A stretch of 64,000 nt of DNA from Pseudomonas purpurea (lineage in GTDB: Bacteria; Pseudomonadota; Gammaproteobacteria; Pseudomonadales; Pseudomonadaceae): assembly GCF_039908635.1 (NCBI RefSeq), contig NZ_CP150918.1, forward strand, positions 3,281,001 to 3,345,000, read 5' to 3'. Below are positions 27,385 to 35,846 of the stretch, piece after piece (the first letter of the stretch is position 1; each line of letters begins with the position of its first letter). The position numbers and the translations under genes are program-made. The notes under the pieces were generated by a model that saw nothing but the letters and a program-made list of their open reading frames with translations, was not told the origin of the DNA and ran no database searches.

Positions 27385-27727
27385 GGGTCACCTTGTGCTT
27401 GAAATGGTGGGGGCTTGCCAGAACTGGCAGGAGTTAACTCAATGCAGGAGACAGAGCTATGCCGGAGAATTATGCAGTTCCGCGCAAGTCAAGGATTGAC
27501 GCAGTGGTTCAAGGTAGGCGCCACGGCGAACCTTTAGACCGGCTCTCTCTTGGCAGTTTGCTTTCGGATAGCGGATACATGAACGGGAGATTACTTCGGA
27601 GAACCGTACGACGATGAAGATACCGCATACAAAGAGTGCAAGCGTCTGAACGACATGCATGCTCAGTGATTAATCTGGCCTGCCATGCGCCCCCTATTCC
27701 AAGTGCTCGCATGAAAGGCCGACCCTC
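27385..27727. other. Gene-free stretch in phage module
   Basis: No frame with ribosome site and protein-like composition. Probably where tail genes were deleted between the hypothetical gene at 27728 and the tail-fibre assembly fragment. Confidence 0.4.
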
Positions 27728-27961
27728 TTAGCGTTGACCATCATGCACAGTGACCCTCATCCCCGTAGACACAATCTCGTACTCAGTTTCGGAAATCTTA
27801 TTCACGGCACCACCAAATCGCATTTCGAAATGCTTCAGGCCTTCATGTCGAACCATGCCGTTTGGCGAGCGCTCAACGGTCTCGTCCTGATAGATGTTAA
27901 TCACGTAGTCCAAGTTATCCGTGCCAACCCCAACTATTTTTCCAACATATTTATCTGCCAT
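27728..27961 (-). CDS. Hypothetical protein (77 aa)
   Basis: ATG 27961 has AAGGAG at seven bases. MADKYVGKIVGVGTDNLDYV with a Gly-rich turn and alternating strands (KHFEMRFGGAVNKISETEYE) suggests a small beta protein. No family recognised; AT-richer than the flanking phage genes. Confidence 0.6.
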   Translation of the reverse strand: MADKYVGKIVGVGTDNLDYVINIYQDETVERSPNGMVRHEGLKHFEMRFGGAVNKISETEYEIVSTGMRVTVHDGQR

Positions 27962-28029
27962 GTCCGAACTCCTTGCGTGAAATCTCAAAGTAGCTGGTAC
28001 TGACAGATCAATCCAGAGCTTTGAAAAGT

Positions 28030-28218
28030 TCAGCTCACCATGATGTTGGTCTGCACTTGGGCGTGCCCGTGCAAGAGAGATACGACCAGCCCCTGAGGCA
28101 GGCCGGCAGCCTTGGCAGCACCTACCGCCTTGGCGATGGCGATATCCAGAGCATTCACTGCGGACTGGATCTCAGGACTCAGCGGCAGCGCGTGGTGCAG
28201 TCGGGTGACGTTGCTCAT
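28030..28218 (-). CDS. Small phage-type hypothetical protein (62 aa)
   Basis: MSNVTRLHHALPLSPEIQSA with an Ala-rich helix (NALDIAIAKAVGAAKAAGLP) and LVVSLLHGHAQVQTNIMV. The first codons overlap the stop of the upstream gene by 4 bases, so the two are translationally coupled. Common in Pseudomonas phage regions near the start of late genes; function unknown. Confidence 0.65.
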   Translation of the reverse strand: MSNVTRLHHALPLSPEIQSAVNALDIAIAKAVGAAKAAGLPQGLVVSLLHGHAQVQTNIMVS

Positions 28219-28424
28219 GCCACCACCTCATACGCGAAAGCCTGATTTGCAGGCGCGGCAGTCACGAAGCGACAGCGATGGGTGTCGAACGCCTCACTGG
28301 TTCGAATGGTTCTGGCGTAGCTCGAGTTGGTCTTGCCTTCGAACCGCTCACGATGAACGACCACACCATCACGCAGGAACTCGACCTCGGCCGATCCCAG
28401 CAGCTTGCTGACGATTACTTTCAT
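28215..28424 (-). CDS. Small phage-type hypothetical protein (69 aa)
   Basis: ATG 28424 with GGAG ten bases upstream gives MKVIVSKLLGSAEVEFLRDG, a short beta-rich protein ending FAYEVVA. Coupled to the next gene by a 4-base overlap. No family recognised. Confidence 0.65.
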   Translation of the reverse strand: MKVIVSKLLGSAEVEFLRDGVVVHRERFEGKTNSSYARTIRTSEAFDTHRCRFVTAAPANQAFAYEVVA

Positions 28425-28477
28425 GACTTGCTCCAATGTCGCGACACGATTTGATAATTCGCAAAACGTGTCGCGAC

Positions 28478-28738
28478 TCAGCGCGCCACTTCAAACACAT
28501 GCCCACGCCTCGCCCAGGCATACGCCACCACACCGGCATGGATCATCACGGTGAACGGGCTCACGTAGTGCCCCTGGATCGCCGTGGCGAAATCACCGAA
28601 CGCACCGATGGCCACCAGGTAGAACGAGATGCTGAGCATCGGTTGCTCGATCGGGCGTACACGGCGCAAGTAATCAATCGAGGCAATCACCACCAGCACG
28701 CACAGAAAGGCGTCTACGCCTCCCAAAATAGGATTCAT
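28478..28738 (-). CDS. Holin-like membrane protein (86 aa)
   Basis: Three hydrophobic segments are visible (about residues 7-24, 37-55 and 60-77), with MNPILGGVDAFLCVLVVIAS at the N-terminus and a basic tail (ARRGHVFEVAR). Size and topology fit a class I phage holin or a holin-associated protein that lets endolysin reach the wall. Begins 3 bases after the second membrane protein gene. Confidence 0.7.
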   Translation of the reverse strand: MNPILGGVDAFLCVLVVIASIDYLRRVRPIEQPMLSISFYLVAIGAFGDFATAIQGHYVSPFTVMIHAGVVAYAWARRGHVFEVAR

Positions 28739-28740
28739 GA

Positions 28741-29052
28741 TCAGGCACTCCCGGTTACGCCGAACTTTCCAGCCAGCGCCTTGAGGCCGGGGATGATGTT
28801 CATCGCCAACAGGCCAATCAGAAAGGCCACACCGTTCTGGGTGTCGCCGTCTGGTGGAAGTCCGAAGTAGTGGACGGCAAGCGGTGTGGTGAAGATTGCC
28901 GACAGGAAGCCGGTGGCCACCGCCCAGAATGCCTGCTTACGCGTCAGGCCCTGCAACAGGGTCAGCGATACACAAGCGCCCGCGAAACCAGCCACAGCTA
29001 CGCCGTACTTCGCGATGAGCGCAGCCGCAGCTGTAGATGCTGGTTCTGCCAT
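28741..29052 (-). CDS. Phage holin family protein (103 aa)
   Basis: MAEPASTAAAALIAKYGVAV with hydrophobic segments at about 15-36, 44-62 and 75-90 (GVAFLIGLLAMNIIPGLKAL) is the usual form of putative holins in Pseudomonas prophages and pyocin clusters. GGAG lies upstream of ATG 29052. It heads the leftward lysis operon holin, holin-like, small genes, tail-fibre assembly, endolysin, Rz/Rz1. Confidence 0.78.
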   Translation of the reverse strand: MAEPASTAAAALIAKYGVAVAGFAGACVSLTLLQGLTRKQAFWAVATGFLSAIFTTPLAVHYFGLPPDGDTQNGVAFLIGLLAMNIIPGLKALAGKFGVTGSA

Positions 29053-29178
29053 TTTGATACTCCGGAAATGAAAAGGCCCCGCACGATGGCGAGGCCTTGA
29101 AATAGGTGTGCGTATCTTTCCACTCTGCCCGCAACGCTTCAGGCCTGCGGGGCCGGCAAGTGGTTAAACTTTAGATTG

Positions 29179-29325
29179 CTAGGGTCTGTACGAAAAGTCG
29201 CCGAGTGGCGATCAGGCAAGGCAAAAACAGGCGAGGAAGCGGAGTTTACGGGTTGTAAATGAGCATTCCGAGCCTGTTTTTAACGCAGCATGATCGACAC
29301 GCAGGCAATTTTCGTACAGAGCCTA
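29179..29325. mobile_element. MITE copy 2, abutting IS5-type element
   Basis: Over 95 percent identical to 7129-7275 with the same terminal repeats and CTA flanks. Its right end (GAGCC at 29323) is followed by TA and then immediately by the transposase element, so one inserted into the target duplication of the other. Confidence 0.87.
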
Positions 29326-30267
29326 GGCTCTGTACGAAATCCGCCGAAACTCATTTGACTCCCACAAACGTCAGGAATCAGTAGAGTCCGCGTCCATCAA
29401 AGGCAGGAGCCCACGATGGCCAAACGGTACGAACTCCCCGACGCAGCCTGGGATCTGGTTGCAGACATCTTCAGTGAACCCCGCCGAAACGGACGCCCAC
29501 GGGCAGATGATCGGCTGATGCTCAACGGCGTGCTATGGGTGCTCTGCTCAGGAACCGCCTGGCGTGACATGCCCGAGCGCTTCGGCCCGTGGTCAACGGT
29601 GTATCAACGCTTTCGCGACTGGCGTAATCGCGGGTCTTTCGACCAGATGCTCAAGCGACTTCACATCCGATTGAACGAGCAAGGCTTGATCGATCTGGAA
29701 ACCTGGATGATCGACTCCACTGCTGTTCGTGCAACCCGAGCCTCATCAGGCGCCGGGAAAAAAGGGGGCCTGAAGAACCGCAAGACCATGCACTCGGGCG
29801 CAGTCGGGGCGGCCTGACGACCAAGATTCACATGCTGTGTGATGCCAATGGCGTGCCGCTGCGCTTTCTATTATCAGGTGGGCAAGCAAGTGATATCGCT
29901 TATGCCCAACCGTTGCTGGATGAGGCTTACATTCCAGGGCCTGCGCGGTCGTCCCCGCAAGCGCTGCCGCTGGTTGCTGGCCGACAAGGGCTATGACGCC
30001 GAAGCCCTGCGCCGCTACTGCGATCGTTATCGGATGCAGCCGGTAATCCCGCTGCGCAGCATGAAGCGCAAGCCGAAGCCGGGCTTGCCAAGACTGTTTG
30101 ATCGCCCCAAGTACCGGCAGCGCAACATCATTGAGCGCATGTTCGGGTGGCTGAAGGAAAACCGCCGCATCGTTACGCGCTTCGACAAACTCGCGAAAAG
30201 TTATGCAGCGATGGTCTCACTGGCTTGTGCCATGCGGTGTTTGCGACATTACTTTTCGTACAGAGCC
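29326..30267 (+). mobile_element. IS5-family insertion sequence (942 bp)
   Basis: Terminal inverted repeats GGCTCTGTACGAAA at both ends, flanked by TA/CTA target duplication, with one transposase gene inside. The size and target fit small IS5-family (IS427-type) elements. Confidence 0.88.
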
Positions 30268-30270
30268 TAG
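29416..30270 (+). CDS. IS5-family transposase, two-frame
   Basis: The first part carries DLVADIFSEPRRNGRPRADD and GTAWRDMPERFGPWSTVYQR (DUF4096-like N-terminus), the second DHALGRSRGGLTTKIHMLCD and LLADKGYDAEALRRYC with IIERMFGWLKENRRI, the DDE core. The switch from first to second frame is at an A6-G run near 29759, typical of programmed -1 frameshifting in this group. A further break at 29937-29941 (GGGCC for GGCC, restoring AYIPGLRGRPRKR) fits the window-wide GGCC artefact. The stop TAG is supplied by the target-site bases just outside the element. Confidence 0.85.
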
Positions 30271-30362
30271 ATAACAGCTGCTGAGGGAGGCGAAGGCCTG
30301 AAGACATTCGCGGAACGATTGGCGATACTGTTACGCCATCATCCATGAAAAGGAATTCGCTT

Positions 30363-30980
30363 ATGAAGCGTATTTTTGCACTTTCGCTTCTCACGCTCTC
30401 CCTCACCGCTTGCGATAAACCGGCAGAAAATACCAGCCAGACAAACCAGGTGTCCGCGCAGTGTTCCAAGGATACCGATTGCAAAGGCGACCGCATCTGT
30501 GAGAGCGGCCAGTGCACTAGCCCGAACACACAAACAAGTCTCACAGCTAATCCAAAACCTCCTGTGAATTTAGCCCCACCAGCACCCAGCATCGCTTATC
30601 AGCCAATACTGATCTCGGGTGACAAAATTGGCCCATTTACCATCAGCGGCCATGAAATCAACTACCAGTCTCGCGCTGGCGTCATGGATATCATGGCGCA
30701 AGTGATCGACGAGCCCGAGTACGCTACCTATGTTGGGATCGAAAAAGCCTACGCATTTGGCCCCAATAAATTCGTATTAGTCATCTCTACAGGCGAAGGC
30801 GGCAACAGCTGTCCTGCCACGACCTACGCCGTGAGCTTCGATACCCAAACAGAATCTGTCGACGGCAAGACATCAATTGACGGCTGCTCGGAAACAGTTG
30901 ACTCACTGGCTGATGGGAACAAGCTCATCATTAAGAAAGATGGTGCATCCACCGAGGTGTACAACGGTTTAGTCAAATAA
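30363..30980 (+). CDS. Lipoprotein, hypothetical (205 aa)
   Basis: ATG 30363 (AAGGA upstream) gives MKRIFALSLLTLSLTACDKP, a lipoprotein signal with lipobox LTAC. A Cys-rich stretch (SAQCSKDTDCKGDRICESGQ) resembles small Cys-knot repeats in bacterial lipoproteins, followed by a Pro-rich linker and a beta-rich C-terminal domain (about 85-205) with GNSCPATTYAVSFDTQ. Outer-membrane attachment is likely, as Asp at +2 would retain it in the inner membrane; D follows C here, so inner-membrane retention is possible. Function unknown. A terminator follows. Confidence 0.75.
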   Translation: MKRIFALSLLTLSLTACDKPAENTSQTNQVSAQCSKDTDCKGDRICESGQCTSPNTQTSLTANPKPPVNLAPPAPSIAYQPILISGDKIGPFTISGHEINYQSRAGVMDIMAQVIDEPEYATYVGIEKAYAFGPNKFVLVISTGEGGNSCPATTYAVSFDTQTESVDGKTSIDGCSETVDSLADGNKLIIKKDGASTEVYNGLVK

Positions 30981-30997
30981 AGACGAAACCCAAATGA

Positions 30998-31021
30998 AAA
31001 ACCCGGCTCGGTGGCCGGGTT
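30998..31021 (+). terminator. Terminator hairpin
   Basis: Stem AACCCGGC / GCCGGGTT, 18 bases after the lipoprotein stop. Confidence 0.65.
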
Positions 31022-31098
31022 CAGGTAATTTGTGTGCGTGTTGCGTGAATTGCGCACTATGGGAAAATTACGCGCAATTCCCCGTCACGTCAATATGT

Positions 31099-31341
31099 TT
31101 ATGCCGCCTCTTCTTCTTTTTCCGCGTGAATGACCTGCCATACCGGCTGTTGCGCCTGAATATCCGCTTCCTTGATGACTTCTTTCAGGGATTCCCATAG
31201 GTCGAGCCAATCGCGCGCCCAGTTCTTCGGATCGATCGTCACGCCGAAGAAAGCCTTCATCTCGGCAGCGATCCGGGCCGGCCCCCACTCTGCCGCCCCG
31301 ACCACTTCCCCCTTGTACGATTGCAGCGCTAGGGTCACCAA
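31099..31341 (-). CDS. Phage-derived hypothetical protein or fragment (80 aa)
   Basis: Encodes MVTLALQSYKGEVVGAAEWG and a helical part rich in Trp (KNWARDWLDLWESLKEVIKE) ending KEEEAA. The composition fits a phage tail-associated or regulatory protein; family not recognised. The start and surroundings look truncated, so this may be the tail of a larger gene. Confidence 0.45.
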   Translation of the reverse strand: MVTLALQSYKGEVVGAAEWGPARIAAEMKAFFGVTIDPKNWARDWLDLWESLKEVIKEADIQAQQPVWQVIHAEKEEEAA

Positions 31342-31370
31342 GTATTGCGCCTTTAACCGACTTTAGCAAG

Positions 31371-31861
31371 ATGTTCTCGCGCAGATCGGCAGTGGTCGGG
31401 CCAACGGCGGGGCCAAGAGCAACGGCAACATGAAGGCAGTGGCCAGGAAATCGAACGGGGTCGGCTGGGGTCATGGCACTGATGGTGAAGACCGCGCCCG
31501 TGGCAGGATCAAGGATAACGAGTCGATGAACTCAGCCCTTGCCGTAATGCCGACGGAGCGAAACAAGCGCAGCGTTTGGACAGTGGCCACCCACAGCTTC
31601 AAGGGCGCCCACTTCGCCACCTTCCCGCCGGACCTGATCCGACCATGCGTTTTGGCTGGGGCCCCGCGCGGCGGCGTGGTCCTCGACCCATTCGGCGGCG
31701 CCGGGACCACAGCAGTCGTCGCCATGCAGGAGGGTCGCAAGTCAGTACTCTGCGAACTCAACCCAGACTATGCCGCTATGGCTGAGCATCGGATTGCGGC
31801 GGCATGGCTCGACGGTGCGGCCCAGATGGATGTGCTTCATGATTCTGCGCCAGCCGCGTGA
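31371..31861 (+). pseudogene. Phage DNA methyltransferase, C-terminal fragment
   Basis: Contains SVWTVATHSFKGAHFATFPP, LIRPCVLAGAPRGG and LDPFGGAGTTAVVAMQEGRK, the C-terminal block of N4/N6 DNA methyltransferases (the FGGAGTT motif binds SAM). The N-terminal target-recognition part and the DPPY motif are missing, so it is probably inactive. Frame is open from about 31371. It is not a credible source of the GGCC effect. Confidence 0.7.
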
Positions 31862-32045
31862 CCACTTTTAGCTACTGAGGCTTTCTTGCCAGCACGGTGG
31901 CAGCCATGCCCCCGTAAGGGTGACCTGCTGTTTGGTAGACGCTACCGCTATCAGGCAGGACCTATCAGTAACTGACTGGCTGCTTCGAAAACGCCAGCGC
32001 CACGATCGACTTCAAGGTACACAGGGCCTGACTGCAGTCCCGAAC

Positions 32046-32375
32046 TCAGTTGGGCGTCTCACTAACAACTTCCCACCTGCTTTTGTATGGGCGGGCATCA
32101 TCACCAAAGCTGCAACCTAAACTAATGTCACCTACCCGCTTGATATTGTAAGGGCGGATCGTTTCGGTTGGCTTGCCGCCGCCCCAAGGGCTGAAGGTTT
32201 CCTTCACGGTAACCTTGTAACCCTTTTGGGTATCACTATTCACTAGGTGCGCCCACCTTCCCGCCATCGAAAATCCACATGGTTCTACGTATTTCACATT
32301 CACTTTTGTATCAGCAAATGCTGAAGCGGTGAGCATTAGTGCAACTGACAACGCCGTTAGTCTAGGTATGCGCAT
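32046..32375 (-). CDS. Periplasmic hypothetical protein (109 aa)
   Basis: ATG 32375 lies four bases after GGGGGTGG, preferred over a TTG at 32387. The N-terminus MRIPRLTALSVALMLTASAFA is a signal peptide. Two Cys (EPCGFSMAG, SLGCSFGDD) and a short beta-rich mature domain. No family recognised. Confidence 0.65.
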   Translation of the reverse strand: MRIPRLTALSVALMLTASAFADTKVNVKYVEPCGFSMAGRWAHLVNSDTQKGYKVTVKETFSPWGGGKPTETIRPYNIKRVGDISLGCSFGDDARPYKSRWEVVSETPN

Positions 32376-32494
32376 ATCCACCCCCAATAGACGCGTAACT
32401 GGCGAGGCACCAGCACGGAAGAAATAGCAAGGCTGTCGCCGTGGTTCGCTGGATTGGAATCAGGCTCGCTCGGCAACCCGCCTGATAACGATAA

Positions 32495-32740
32495 TCAGGA
32501 GACAAGGAGCTTATGTTTATCCGCCTCATAGCTCGACAGGAGTGGTGATGAGTGTGTGACTTTGTTCAAAGCAATCCAGGCTCTTGTGCGCTCCACATCG
32601 AACGACTGCTTTAGCCCGGCCATTGTGTCGACCAGTGTTCTTGAAATCCTATATCGGCCGCAGTCCACGCAATTGCGCTCATGCCAGTCGCCACCTGACT
32701 CGTAGGTTACCGCAGGCTCTTTGCAAATTAGGCAAGCCAT
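32495..32740 (-). CDS. Zinc-ribbon small protein, paralogue 1 (81 aa)
   Basis: MACLICKEPA then ERNCVDCGRYRISRTL: two CxxC pairs forming a zinc ribbon at residues about 3-32, followed by a helical part (FDVERTRAWIALNK). A paralogue with the same spacing is encoded next to it at 32884. Phage or island gene of unknown role, possibly nucleic-acid binding. Confidence 0.7.
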   Translation of the reverse strand: MACLICKEPAVTYESGGDWHERNCVDCGRYRISRTLVDTMAGLKQSFDVERTRAWIALNKVTHSSPLLSSYEADKHKLLVS

Positions 32741-32883
32741 CTCTACCACTCCTTGTGAATGACCAAACAACTGTAGCTGGTCGCTCCAACCTCACTACCC
32801 TCCACCGCCCGGGCATGACCCGGCATAGGACGCCCCATGCCCGCGGAAAACCAGCGGAGCGTCAGCCCCGCCCGCGCAATGCT

Positions 32884-33138
32884 TCAAGCAAGTGAGACAT
32901 CCAATAGCTGATGATTCGCGATATCGACTGGAGTTATCCATGGAGGCTGCTTGTTTTCAGCTCGCATCGCCAAGTAAGTCCTGGTGCGCTCAATATCAAA
33001 GCGCTGTTTTCGCAACAACATTTCTTGGACCAGTTGCTTAGGCACCCCGTAATGTCCGCACTCTGGACAGTCCCTTTCCACAAAGTGGCCGGCTGACAGA
33101 ATTTCAATGTCTCTGGCCCCGCAAATTATGCATGCCAT
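32884..33138 (-). CDS. Zinc-ribbon small protein, paralogue 2 (84 aa)
   Basis: MACIICGARD and ERDCPECGHYGVPKQLVQEM give the same CxxC...CxxC spacing as the neighbour at 32495, and FDIERTRTYLAMRAENKQPP matches its helical tail. The two genes run the same way and arose by tandem duplication. Function unknown. Confidence 0.7.
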   Translation of the reverse strand: MACIICGARDIEILSAGHFVERDCPECGHYGVPKQLVQEMLLRKQRFDIERTRTYLAMRAENKQPPWITPVDIANHQLLDVSLA

Positions 33139-33198
33139 TTTCCACCACTCCCTGTGAACGACTTACTAACTGTAGCCGACACCGGCAAAGGACACCTC

Positions 33199-33633
33199 AT
33201 GCCCACAGAAAGCCAAATCGTTGAAACCGAATTTGACTTGTCGACCTCGGCAGGTGGGCGCGACTACATCGCCCACCTATTCAAGACTCAGCTCAAGCGT
33301 CATGACTACACCACCTACATCAACGAGCGACTGGCAGCTGACTTCGCCTGCACCCTGGCACGACACCTCGAAGATTCCAAGGCTCGCGAGAGCAGATTGC
33401 AAAAGCGCGTTGATGCGCTCGAAGCTGAGAAGTCGACGAACTGGGAGCGGACACGCGCGGCGATCCGCAAACACGCGCTCGACGACGCTGCGACCGTCTG
33501 TACCCGCCTGGCGCATGCCGAGTACTACCCGAGCAACACCCGGTTCCGCTACCACGTCCCGAAGAAGTGCGCCCAGCGCGGCGATCTGTTTATCAAGGCT
33601 GCAAACGCAATCCTCGATAGCGAAGCGCAGTAA
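33199..33633 (+). CDS. Phage-type hypothetical protein (144 aa)
   Basis: ATG 33199 with AAGGA upstream. MPTESQIVETEFDLSTSAGG, then a helical ARHLEDSKARESRLQKRVDA coiled coil (about residues 55-80) and a C-terminal FIKAANAILDSEAQ. Common in Pseudomonas phage early regions near integrases. No domain name can be given. Confidence 0.7.
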   Translation: MPTESQIVETEFDLSTSAGGRDYIAHLFKTQLKRHDYTTYINERLAADFACTLARHLEDSKARESRLQKRVDALEAEKSTNWERTRAAIRKHALDDAATVCTRLAHAEYYPSNTRFRYHVPKKCAQRGDLFIKAANAILDSEAQ

Positions 33634-33680
33634 CTCCCTCCCCCTTCAAAGTCAGCCGCTATAGCGGTAAGGACGAAGTC

Positions 33681-34007
33681 ATGCCTGAAGAAACTGTTTT
33701 GATTCAATCTGCCGCAGTCGTTCGCGATGAGAACGGCATGTTCTGGCACCCCGATCTTCCGGATTTCGAGGAAGGTGATGAAGGGAAGAGCAAGCAGTGG
33801 ATCGCCGAACAGGGGCTGATCGTCGGAATGGTCAGCCTTGAGTTTGCAGACGCGGATGTCTCGGATCGCTACTTCGAATCCGGCGACCCTGATTGCAGCT
33901 ACTGGGAGCCGGAAAGGCCCGAGGGCGAAGGCTGGTTCTGCTTGTCGATCCACGACACTGATGACGGCCCGGTCTGCTGGTGGGCTCGCCGTGAGGTGAC
34001 CCCATAA
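33681..34007 (+). CDS. Phage-type acidic hypothetical protein (108 aa)
   Basis: Very acidic protein (LPDFEEGDEGKSKQWIAEQG, FADADVSDRYFESGDPDCSY) with a Trp-rich C-terminus (GPVCWWARREVTP). Starts 47 bases after the previous gene in the same direction, and ends at the start of the island-end direct repeat. No family recognised. Confidence 0.7.
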   Translation: MPEETVLIQSAAVVRDENGMFWHPDLPDFEEGDEGKSKQWIAEQGLIVGMVSLEFADADVSDRYFESGDPDCSYWEPERPEGEGWFCLSIHDTDDGPVCWWARREVTP

Positions 34008-34170
34008 AAGCTACCCACCCCGCACTTACAACCTCGCCATCCATGGACCGGTAAAGAGTCATAAGGCCGGGTGAACCGCTGAAACCATAGCTCACCCGCG
34101 GCGTTCATCTCGCTCCCTTAACAAATTTCAACAATCCACCTACCAGCCTGCCGGTGAACGGCGGTCGAGG
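34005..34170. repeat. Island-end direct repeat, copy 2
   Basis: Pairs with 12446-12610 at over 90 percent identity; includes the CATCCATGGACCGGTAAAG and CTCACCCGCGGCGTTC blocks. Non-coding leader before the small membrane protein gene. Confidence 0.85.
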
Positions 34171-34178
34171 AATTCTCT

Positions 34179-34385
34179 ATGCCCGCAATAAAGCTGTTCG
34201 GCCTGCTCATGGCCGCCCTGTTCTACCTGGTCATCACCGGGCTCTGGTTCGCCTACGGAGTGCCGCCGATGTTCGATGAGGGTTCGGTACACGCCCTGCT
34301 TATCGCCGGAATCGGCACCGCCATCTGGCTTTGCGCCACCGGCTGTGCCGTCATTCACATCATTCAGAAAGTGCGGCCAGCGTAG
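34179..34385 (+). CDS. Small membrane protein near integrase (68 aa)
   Basis: Two transmembrane segments: LFGLLMAALFYLVITGLWFA (about residues 5-24) and a second hydrophobic stretch about 42-62 (IAGIGTAIWLCATGCAVIHI). Intact here; a broken copy is at 12619. Conserved next to this integrase type. Role unknown. Confidence 0.72.
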   Translation: MPAIKLFGLLMAALFYLVITGLWFAYGVPPMFDEGSVHALLIAGIGTAIWLCATGCAVIHIIQKVRPA

Positions 34386-34438
34386 GTCGGCTCGGGCTTT
34401 CATCAACTTCTGCCGCTGTGTACGGCATGGGGCATTTT

Positions 34439-34675
34439 ATGGAAATTCAAACTGAAACTCTCGCCGAGGAAGAGTTGGTCGCCATTACTGGCTACCAATA
34501 TCCATCACGCCAAGTCGGATGGCTTTCGAACAACGGCTGGGAGTACACACTAACCGGTGCCCGCAGGCCTGTAGTCGGAAGGGTTTATGCCAGGCTGAAG
34601 CTTGCCGGTGTCAAGCCTTCAGCAACGAATGCGGTCGCTGAGGCCTGGACATTAGACCTGTCGCGCGTGAGTTGA
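34439..34675 (+). CDS. DUF4224 domain protein (78 aa)
   Basis: Contains LAEEELVAITGYQYPSRQVG and WLSNNGWEYTLTGARRPVVG, the DUF4224 pattern found just upstream of phage-type tyrosine integrases. Start ATG 34439 chosen because the domain begins there. It lies 3 bases before the integrase and may act as an excision or DNA-binding accessory factor (inference). Confidence 0.78.
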   Translation: MEIQTETLAEEELVAITGYQYPSRQVGWLSNNGWEYTLTGARRPVVGRVYARLKLAGVKPSATNAVAEAWTLDLSRVS

Positions 34676-34678
34676 GTA

Positions 34679-35748
34679 ATGCGAAAAAAGAAGACAGCCA
34701 ACCTTGATCTGCCGCCACGGATGGTTCGGCGAATAAGGGAAATGAAGAGCGGTAAGGTAGTGGTTTGCTACTACTACTGCGGTAAAAACGCAGATGGGAA
34801 AAGAGTCGAAACACCGCTGGGCACCGACCTTGATGAAGCGAAGATAGAATGGGCGCGCCTTGACCGAAAGGCAGTTCCCAACTGCCCTCGCACATGATGG
34901 GGCGTCTGTTCGACGATTATGAAAGCAAGGTCATGCCCGGCCTGACAAAGGGGACCAGGGACGACTATGTGAAGGGCATGAAGCAGCTGAGGAAGGCGTT
35001 TGAAGATGCCCCGGTTGACGCAATGACACCGCAGCAGATCGCGCAGTACCGCGACACCAGGACAGCAAAAGTCAGGGCGAACCGCGAACTGGCCCTACTC
35101 TCAACCGTCTGGACCTATGCCAGGGAGTGGGGGCTGACCGACAAGGCCAATCCCTGCTCGGGTTTGAGGCGTAATAAGGAAACCCCTCGCGACTTCTACG
35201 CCGGCGATGTTGTGTGGAGCGCCGTTTACGAGGTCGCCCCACAGGAACTCAAGGATGCTATGGATCTGGCCTACCTCACAGGCCAGCGCCCCGCCGACGT
35301 GCTGAAGTCGTCCTCCACAGACCTGAACAATGGGTTTCTATCGGTAGGCCAAGGCAAGACGCAGAAGCGGCTTCGAATCAGGCTACTTGATGGCGAGGAG
35401 GCTTCAGTGCTCAGCGTATTCCTAGATGCTCTCTTGAAAAGGAAGGCTGACGCCGGGATCAGGACGTCGACCCTGATCACAAACAAGGCTGGACTGCGTA
35501 TGAGCAACCAGATGCTGCGCAACCGCTGGGACGAAGCCAGGGAAATCGCAGCGGTGAAGGCGGCTGCGAGTGGCGATACTGCCCTAGCCGCAAGTATCAG
35601 ACTGTTTCAGTTCCGAGACATACGCCCGAAGGCTGCCAGCGAAATTGAAGATATAAATAAGGCCAGCAGACTGCTTGGGCACTCGACCGAGGAGATGACG
35701 AAGAAGGTTTACCGTCGCGTTGGGGAGGTCGTGAGCCCGACGAAATGA
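34679..35748 (+). CDS. Tyrosine recombinase of the tRNA-Cys island (apparent -1 frameshift)
   Basis: The first part (MRKKKTANLDLPPRMVRRIR ... ARLDRKAVP) is the N-terminal arm-binding domain, the second (from MMGRLFDDYESKVMPGLTKG) the core-binding and catalytic domains, with LTGQRPADVLK (catalytic Arg), SRLLGHSTEEMTKKVYRRVG (HxxR-type and Tyr nucleophile) and GQGKTQKRLRIRL. They lie in different frames; one base is missing near CCC at 34877-34879. Not at GGCC, so it may be a real mutation or another sequencing slip. Reads toward the intact tRNA-Cys at 35847, its probable target. Confidence 0.82.
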
Positions 35749-35810
35749 TGCTTAGTTGTGGAAGCGATGGATATAGTTGTGGAAGCGATGCTTTTTTCTG
35801 GGCAAAGAAA

Positions 35811-35840
35811 AAGCCCGTAGATCATTGATCTACGGGCTTT
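35811..35840 (-). terminator. Terminator of tRNA-Cys
   Basis: AAGCCCGTAGATC / GATCTACGGGCTT hairpin followed by T on the minus strand, 7 bases after the CCA end. Shared with 1490-1512. Confidence 0.8.
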
Positions 35841-35846
35841 TAATAG

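Noticed and set aside
31371..31861. Phage methyltransferase fragment as the cause of a GGCC modification
   Set aside because: Lacks the recognition domain and catalytic motif, and its family is not a GGCC cytosine-5 enzyme.
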